Virus record (IMG/VR): IMGVR_UViG_3300000929_000239
Coordinates: 1 to 54,772 of that record
DNA length: 54,772 bases
Source: a virus
Direction: 5' to 3' (one strand)
Position numbers and translations under genes: made by a program. The notes beneath the pieces were generated by a model, which saw nothing but the letters and a program-made list of their open reading frames with translations, was not told the DNA's origin and searched no databases. The first letter of the stretch is position 1, and each line of letters opens with the position of its first letter. Below, one piece after another: positions 51,325-54,772 of the stretch.

Positions 51325-52245
51325 TTAATCTTCTGCTGCAAGCTTAGCGAAATACGATAAAGTATCATCACTTTCAGCAACTTCAGCTGCAGAAGGAGGT
51401 GGCGCGCTAGGAGCACTAGGCGGAGTATGAGATTTAAAATCACTGATTGGCATACTATTATCAAGAGACTCCATTACCTTTGCATTCATAGGCATTGAAG
51501 ACTCGCCAAGAACCAAAGCGAGACGTGACTTAAGTTCGTCATACGATTTAAAGTTTTTAGCATCAGTCCATTCAGTCATTTCGTGTTGCTTCTCATAGAT
51601 GGTTTCTTTCTTTTTATCATCTCCAGCACATAGTTCTGTTGATGGTTTAAAAGATGAAGCATCATAGTTTGGATAACCTTCAACCTTACGAATCTTTAAT
51701 GTAAAGTCTGCACCTTCCCACATATCGAATGGGTTGACTGGTGCTTCGTCAGGAAACTGAGGTTGCATGCTATCCATAATCTTATCAAAGATTTTCTTAC
51801 CAAAGCGATAAAGTTTAACTTGACCTTCATTCTCCGGATTTGCAGGATCTGCAATAACAAGTACGTTTGCAATATAACGTAGATTACGCTTACGCTCACG
51901 TACGGTACGTTTGGCTTCGTCAGAGCCATCTTCATTCCATAGCTTGCTATTACTTTCGGATAGTGGATCCTGTTGACCAATAGATGTAAGAGATTTCTCA
52001 ATGTACCATTGACCTGTTGGGCCTTTGAAGAAGTGATCCCAATACCGAACCCATGGTGTTGGGGCTTCTGCGTCTCCTGGTAGGAAACGAATTACAGCAT
52101 AACCATTACCAGCCTTATCACGAGTAGGTGTCCAGAACCGAGGATCCTCTGACATTTTTGTGCTTTGTTGGGTATTATTCTCTTGGGCCTGACTAATCAA
52201 GCTGCTGAGATCTGTACGGTTACGTTTTAGTGCTGCGAACGACAT
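51325..52245 (-). CDS. gp32: Single-stranded DNA-binding protein gp32 (306 aa)
   Basis: MSFAALKRNRTDLSSLISQA begins as T4 gp32 (its basic, Leu/Ile-patterned cooperativity domain), and the core includes DPRFWTPTRDKAGNGYAVIR and FFKGPTGQWYIEKSLT as in gp32-type OB folds. The acidic, flexible tail ends in DDTLSYFAKLAAED, the region that binds other replication proteins. Only one Cys is present, near residue 208, so the T4 gp32 zinc site (3 Cys, 1 His) is missing. gp32 binds ssDNA in replication and recombination. A sigma-type promoter sits 50-80 bases upstream; the terminator lies 7 bases beyond its stop. Confidence 0.95.
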   Translation of the reverse strand: MSFAALKRNRTDLSSLISQAQENNTQQSTKMSEDPRFWTPTRDKAGNGYAVIRFLPGDAEAPTPWVRYWDHFFKGPTGQWYIEKSLTSIGQQDPLSESNSKLWNEDGSDEAKRTVRERKRNLRYIANVLVIADPANPENEGQVKLYRFGKKIFDKIMDSMQPQFPDEAPVNPFDMWEGADFTLKIRKVEGYPNYDASSFKPSTELCAGDDKKKETIYEKQHEMTEWTDAKNFKSYDELKSRLALVLGESSMPMNAKVMESLDNSMPISDFKSHTPPSAPSAPPPSAAEVAESDDTLSYFAKLAAED

Positions 52246-52300
52246 ATGTATTTTCCTTATATGTTAATATGTATTTTTTATCCACTGTATTCATAATAAT

Positions 52301-52329
52301 ATTCTACCACAATTTACTCAAAAGGTAAA
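52301..52329 (-). promoter_or_regulatory. Host-sigma-type promoter before gp32
   Basis: On the minus strand: -35 TTTACC (52324-52329), a 17-bp spacer and -10 TAGAAT (52301-52306) preceded by TGG (extended -10). An almost identical -10 block with the same spacer is at 53112-53140, arguing for a genuine class of early or middle promoters. Confidence 0.6.
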
Positions 52330-52556
52330 CTGTTTTGTCGAGGCAAGTAGTTTAAATTCATTGCTTCTGCCTCTAACTTTGTCTTTATAATAGGAGATAT
52401 GAATTTCTTCACGTCCTCTAAATCGACATCGTTTTTGTCACACAACCAAATGATTGCGTCCATGTAGGAAGACTTATGAGACTTAACTGTCTTTTCTATT
52501 AGTCTTCCGAACTCGCTTTTTGTTAGGAATTGGGCTGGTTGCTTTTGCTGTTCCAT
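52314..52556 (-). CDS. gp33: Late-transcription co-activator gp33 (80 aa)
   Basis: I start at ATG 52556 (MEQQKQPAQFLTKSEFGRLI). A longer frame to 52616 exists, but it overlaps the previous gene further and adds a weakly conserved leader. The domain SEFGRLIEKTVKSHKSSYMD, WLCDKNDVDLEDVKKFIS and KLEAEAMNLNYLP closely follows gp33 of marine T4-like phages, and the protein ends in an N-S-L-P-F-E tail suited to binding the sliding clamp. gp33 bridges RNA polymerase beta-flap to the clamp to activate late TATAAATA promoters. It overlaps the end of the 200-aa gene by 74 bases. Confidence 0.85.
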   Translation of the reverse strand: MEQQKQPAQFLTKSEFGRLIEKTVKSHKSSYMDAIIWLCDKNDVDLEDVKKFISPIIKTKLEAEAMNLNYLPRQNSLPFE

Positions 52557-53085
52557 AGTCTTGATCTGCCATTTCGTTTGTATACTCTTCTCCAATATCA
52601 GCATAAAATACTCCAACTGTTCGTTTAGGTGTGCCGTCTGCGTGGTATGCCATAGCTACAGAACGGTAACGGATTTTGCCTTGTTTTTCATTGCCGAAGC
52701 GATGATCGCGGTATATCCCATCATTGAGATACTTTTGCAAGTTAAAAACATATGCCTCAGTATCCCAATACTGCTGTCGTAGAGCAGAATCTTTACTGTC
52801 TTTCTGGGGCTTTATAGACCTCAGCATATCCTTTTGTTCTTTTAGCCACTCTTTAACTTTAGTAGGTGATAACTTGTCACTATCTGGCAAGTTGCGGATT
52901 GATTCGTGTATCGAAAGGTGCTTAGCAGGACCACGAGCTTCTCTTGCTTTAGCCATACGATCAACTAATACTGCTTTTTGCTCTGGTGTAAGAGTACGCT
53001 TTTTACGCGTTTTTTTAACCGGCTTGACAGTTGAGGTTTTAGAGAATTCTTCACGCATTTGATTTAGTTTAGATTTACGGGCCAC
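52483..53085 (-). CDS. Basic DNA-associated-type conserved protein upstream of gp33 (200 aa)
   Basis: The frame reaches ATG 53100, but AAGGAG stands six bases before GTG 53085 (GTG GCC CGT AAA), which gives a better start: M-A-R-K-S-K-L-N-Q-M-R. The first ~50 residues are strongly basic (KPVKKTRKKRTLTPEQKAV). The middle, HLSIHESIRNLPDSDKLSPT and KVKEWLKEQKDMLRSIK, is helical, and the later segment RYRSVAMAYHADGTPKRTVG is a small beta unit. It overlaps gp33. Not recognised as a named family; a DNA- or RNA-binding role is suggested by composition only. A sigma-type promoter precedes it. Confidence 0.65.
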   Translation of the reverse strand: MARKSKLNQMREEFSKTSTVKPVKKTRKKRTLTPEQKAVLVDRMAKAREARGPAKHLSIHESIRNLPDSDKLSPTKVKEWLKEQKDMLRSIKPQKDSKDSALRQQYWDTEAYVFNLQKYLNDGIYRDHRFGNEKQGKIRYRSVAMAYHADGTPKRTVGVFYADIGEEYTNEMADQDYGTAKATSPIPNKKRVRKTNRKDS

Positions 53086-53111
53086 ATTGATCTCCTTCAT
53101 AATATACTACT

Positions 53112-53140
53112 ATTCTACCACATCGTGATAGTAATGTACA
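53112..53140 (-). promoter_or_regulatory. Host-sigma-type promoter before the gp33 gene pair
   Basis: On the minus strand: -35 TGTACA (53135-53140), 17-bp spacer, -10 TAGAAT (53112-53117) within TGTGGTAGAATA. The same TGTGGTAGAATA block with identical spacing precedes gp32, so the two replication/late-transcription genes likely share a regulatory class. Confidence 0.6.
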
Positions 53141-53164
53141 CGTTTTCTTTTTGTTAGATATCAA

Positions 53165-53386
53165 TTAGTTATGATTTTTTTCATCGATGGTCAATATTTC
53201 TATATCACCGTTTTCGTCACGCTTCCATCGAATGAAGTTTTCGTGTATAAGATAAGTTATAGTACTGTCTATTACTTCTTCTTGAGACTTACTTCCTCTT
53301 ATCTTACCTATAGCGTACCAGCATATGCAAGACCCGAGTAGTGTTAGCCATAGGCCAGTTTCAGAGGAAATATAATCTTGATACAT
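53165..53386 (-). CDS. Small membrane protein (73 aa)
   Basis: The open frame extends to 53476, but ATG 53386 has a near-perfect AAAGGAG eight bases upstream and is the likely start (MYQDYISSETGLWLTLLGSC). Residues ~11-28 form a hydrophobic membrane segment (LWLTLLGSCICWYAIG), followed by a short basic loop and an acidic C-terminus (ENGDIEILTIDEKNHN). A late promoter lies 21 bases before the start. Single-pass proteins of this shape recur in marine T4-like phages; the role is unknown. Confidence 0.7.
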   Translation of the reverse strand: MYQDYISSETGLWLTLLGSCICWYAIGKIRGSKSQEEVIDSTITYLIHENFIRWKRDENGDIEILTIDEKNHN

Positions 53387-53406
53387 AAAAACTCCTTTGT
53401 ACGGTA

Positions 53407-53414
53407 TATTTATA
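53407..53414 (-). promoter_or_regulatory. T4-type late promoter (TATAAATA)
   Basis: TATAAATA on the minus strand, in the short gap after the 88-aa gene stop and 21 bases before the start of the small membrane protein. Confidence 0.65.
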
Positions 53415-53681
53415 CTAGGTAAAAGAGATAACATTTGCCACACGGAAAGAGCGATACTCAGATTTTTCTTGATCAAATGCTACTATTACTTCTTCATTAA
53501 TAGCTCTAACTTTTTTCTGAGTAAGTGGCTCATCTTTCTTAGCATCTGGCAAAACATCTGCCATAAGAGTGCAAGTCATATCACGCTCTTCACCGTTTAC
53601 TTTTTTAAATATGACACGGCAAACTCGCTCTTTGAGCTGAGCAACCATGTATTCACGAGAACTTGAATCAATTTCATTCAT
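53415..53681 (-). CDS. DUF2693-like small protein (88 aa)
   Basis: The sequence (VAQLKERVCRVIFKKVNGEE, RDMTCTLMADVLPDAK, EVIVAFDQEKSEYRSFRVAN) resembles small SH3-like DUF2693 proteins of T4-type phages, which carry the pattern 'V-x-F-x-K-x-x-G-x-x-R-x-M-x-C-T-L' and end in 'W/Y-R-S-F-R-V'. Its ATG overlaps the end of the preceding 52-aa gene by eight bases. Function is unknown; such domains often bind proteins or nucleic acid. It is part of the overlapping small-gene cluster. Confidence 0.65.
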   Translation of the reverse strand: MNEIDSSSREYMVAQLKERVCRVIFKKVNGEERDMTCTLMADVLPDAKKDEPLTQKKVRAINEEVIVAFDQEKSEYRSFRVANVISFT

Positions 53682-53832
53682 TATCTATAATCTTTCCTGC
53701 TTTGCGGAATCGTTTATTATATCCGCGTTTAATTTTTTTAATTTGCCCTCTGCTCCACATAAAAAATTTACGTGAACGTTTAGTTAGAGCATCGTATTCA
53801 TCTCCTCCCTTCATGGGGATTCTTTTAGCCAT
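53674..53832 (-). CDS. Small basic protein (52 aa)
   Basis: ATG 53832 shares its A with the TAA of the previous gene (TAATG). The translation (MAKRIPMKGGDEYDALTKRS and a Lys/Arg-rich C-terminus ending in GKIIDNE) is highly basic, suggesting nucleic-acid or ribosome contact. Its stop overlaps the start of the 88-aa gene. Short basic proteins with this MKGGDEYDAL motif occur in related marine phages, but the role is not known. Confidence 0.65.
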   Translation of the reverse strand: MAKRIPMKGGDEYDALTKRSRKFFMWSRGQIKKIKRGYNKRFRKAGKIIDNE

Positions 53833-53966
53833 TACACCATTTCCAGATAGCAATAGCCGAACTCTAACCGAGACGAGTGAGAGTCTAGCTCGATCTTGAC
53901 TTGTTTAAGCCTACGAGCAACTGCAGGCCCTGGCTGACCCTGTGCATTTAATTTAAGTGCCCACAT
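53832..53966 (-). CDS. Small protein of unknown function (44 aa)
   Basis: ATG 53966 is preceded by GAGGAG (the tail of the previous gene's last codons) at an ideal distance. The protein (MWALKLNAQGQPGPAVARRL ... YCYLEMV) is a short mixed helix/strand chain. It ends in TAA overlapping the following ATG, so it is translationally coupled to the 52-aa gene. No family is recognised. The case rests on the ribosome binding site, coupling and the lack of any longer alternative on this strand. Confidence 0.5.
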   Translation of the reverse strand: MWALKLNAQGQPGPAVARRLKQVKIELDSHSSRLEFGYCYLEMV

Positions 53967-53968
53967 TA

Positions 53969-54310
53969 TTATCTCCTCATTGATGCAGCATCTATAGCTG
54001 CTTGTTTGTTATCTCTACGTACTGGCATAAGGTTTGATTTGTGTGTAGTAACAATTCCAGCAATCTCGGTACCAGTATATTGCTTACGTTCTTTTGCAAG
54101 ACCATTGCCTGCTATACGATCACTCGTCATACTAGGACCGCAATTATAGTCAGGTAAGTCAGGTCTATAATTTGACTTACCTGAAATAAGTTTATCTAAA
54201 AACTTTTGATGTTCGGCTTCCGCCTTCAATAATTTATTCGATTTTCGTTTCGCCTTACGGCGTTTCCCTACACCATGGACCTGAACTCCTCTAATCATAT
54301 GCATAGACAT
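53969..54310 (-). CDS. Conserved-type phage protein of unknown function (113 aa)
   Basis: The frame starts at ATG 54310 (MSMHMIRGVQVHGVGKRRKA) after AAGGATGCAG; alternative starts M3 or M5 would change little. Residues ~15-30 are Lys/Arg-rich. The middle (NYRPDLPDYNCGPSMTSDRI) is Pro/Asp-rich and the end (HKSNLMPVRRDNKQAAIDAA) helical. TAATG coupling joins it to the SWIM-domain gene. Not recognised; a DNA-associated role is possible given the charge but unproven. Confidence 0.55.
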   Translation of the reverse strand: MSMHMIRGVQVHGVGKRRKAKRKSNKLLKAEAEHQKFLDKLISGKSNYRPDLPDYNCGPSMTSDRIAGNGLAKERKQYTGTEIAGIVTTHKSNLMPVRRDNKQAAIDAASMRR

Positions 54311-54516
54311 TACGCTGCATCCTTATAATACTGATCAAATGTGCCATAGATACGTAACTTAACATTACGAATATGGTTACATGGTTTGCGCGGTGCTTTT
54401 TTACAAGAACAGCTGAAACCTTCAGGATGCATGGTGACAATACCTTTGGCATATTGCCACTCGGTGCCTACCATCCAATGGCCCTTAGTATCGATGAGAC
54501 TGGTACTAAAAATCAT
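54310..54516 (-). CDS. Small SWIM-type zinc finger protein (68 aa)
   Basis: Residues ~34-50 contain C-S-C-K-K-A-P-R-K-P-C-N-H (CxCx7CxH), the SWIM zinc-finger signature, followed by the basic I-R-N-V-K-L-R. The upstream half (HWMVGTEWQYAKGIVTMHPE) is beta-prone. SWIM fingers bind DNA or proteins in nucleic-acid-processing complexes. Start ATG 54516 has AGGAGA upstream and overlaps the previous gene's stop; its own stop overlaps the following ATG. Role in the phage is unknown. Confidence 0.65.
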   Translation of the reverse strand: MIFSTSLIDTKGHWMVGTEWQYAKGIVTMHPEGFSCSCKKAPRKPCNHIRNVKLRIYGTFDQYYKDAA

Positions 54517-54722
54517 TCTGTGTATCTCCTATCAACTGCAGATGCATCCCACACATATGGCAGCTTCTTATACTTTGGTCCAAAGATAACGACATCATCA
54601 TCGCCAACTTCACTAAACACACGATCATCATAATCGCGGTGGATATAAACCGGTCCACCGAAGATCCTATGAGCGCGGACGTACTCGTCGCCTCTAAATC
54701 CTACATAGTGTACAGTCCTCAT
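54513..54722 (-). CDS. Small protein of unknown function (69 aa)
   Basis: The open frame reaches TTG at 54734, but ATG 54722 (MRTVHYVGFRGDEYVRAHRI) has GGAGG five bases upstream and is the better start. The protein is beta-prone with acidic and aromatic residues (VGDDDVVIFGPKYKKLPYVW). Its stop overlaps the start of the SWIM-finger gene. Not recognised. It is the first gene seen of the run of small overlapping genes that continues beyond the window. Confidence 0.55.
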   Translation of the reverse strand: MRTVHYVGFRGDEYVRAHRIFGGPVYIHRDYDDRVFSEVGDDDVVIFGPKYKKLPYVWDASAVDRRYTE

Positions 54723-54772
54723 AACATCCTCCAAACTCCTTAATACTGAATAGTAGTCTTAACTTAGTCCCT

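Noticed and set aside
52724-53062. 112-aa plus-strand ORF and similar ones in the right-hand cluster
   Set aside because: Antisense to the overlapping small genes, whose TAATG/ATGA couplings and RBS sequences fix the minus strand.
53085-53100. ATG 53100 as the start of the gene upstream of gp33
   Set aside because: The AAGGAG site lies inside that leader and is ideally spaced for GTG 53085.
46662-54772. Search for tRNA genes in the small-gene cluster
   Set aside because: No cloverleaf with a CCA-compatible acceptor and TTC-arm was found by eye; none reported.

Overview
The window is a 54.8 kb piece of an AT-rich T4-like (myovirus) phage genome, most like the T4-like phages of marine bacteria such as cyanophages and pelagiphages. 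That placement rests on recognisable T4-type baseplate, hub, head-completion and replication/late-transcription proteins (gp4, gp5, gp6, gp8, gp25, gp26, gp27, gp29, gp32, gp33, gp48, gp53, gp54), on T4-type late promoters (TATAAATA), and on very long marine-phage-style fibre genes (NLYYT repeats, collagen-like GXY repeats, a DUF4815-like protein, an S74 self-cleaving chaperone). No host gene, tRNA, integrase, IS element or CRISPR array was seen, and the host cannot be fixed from this sequence.

Layout. Positions 1-29,300 (minus strand) are an unusually large adhesin/fibre region. It holds a glycine-rich adhesin cut by the window edge, a MAM-like protein, six small beta-rich proteins sharing a D-R-x-x-P-L-like motif, a collagen-like fibre, a 1736-aa beta-propeller-like protein, a C1q/TNF-like protein, a 403-aa fibre, a 1895-aa repeat fibre, three tandem paralogous proteins, a tail-assembly-chaperone-like protein and a 1462-aa S74 fibre. 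Positions 29,300-46,661 (minus) are the baseplate module: DUF4815 protein, gp8, a fibre-like protein, a gp7/P2 gpI-like protein, gp6, gp25, a gp5 spike split over three genes (OB fold plus tail lysozyme; degenerate amidase-like; beta-helix plus M15 peptidase), gp27, gp53 and gp48. A 50-bp divergent promoter region follows. Positions 46,712-51,281 (plus) carry gp4, an unidentified conserved protein, a gp54/gp19-like tube protein, gp26, a gp51-like small protein and the gp29-type tape measure. A bidirectional hairpin terminator separates these from 51,325-54,722 (minus), which carries gp32, gp33 and a run of small overlapping genes (DUF2693-like, SWIM zinc finger, small membrane protein and others).

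How it fits together. The minus and plus late genes would build the baseplate, hub, tube start and long receptor-binding fibres. The gp33 encoded here would, with gp55 and the clamp encoded elsewhere, activate the TATAAATA promoters found before gp25, gp48, the 333-aa, 403-aa and 118-aa structural genes and a small membrane-protein gene. Two different host-sigma-type promoters (extended -10 TGGTAGAAT, 17-bp spacer) sit before gp32 and before the gene upstream of gp33.

The most unusual signals are: (1) five amicyanin-like cupredoxin domains with complete type-1 copper ligand sets embedded in three fibre proteins, one apparently circularly permuted; (2) a T8 slippery run at the end of gp26 that would fuse it by -1 frameshift to the gp51-like ORF just before the tape measure gene, as in lambda G/GT; (3) a three-gene gp5 spike with three peptidoglycan-directed modules, one lacking its zinc ligands.
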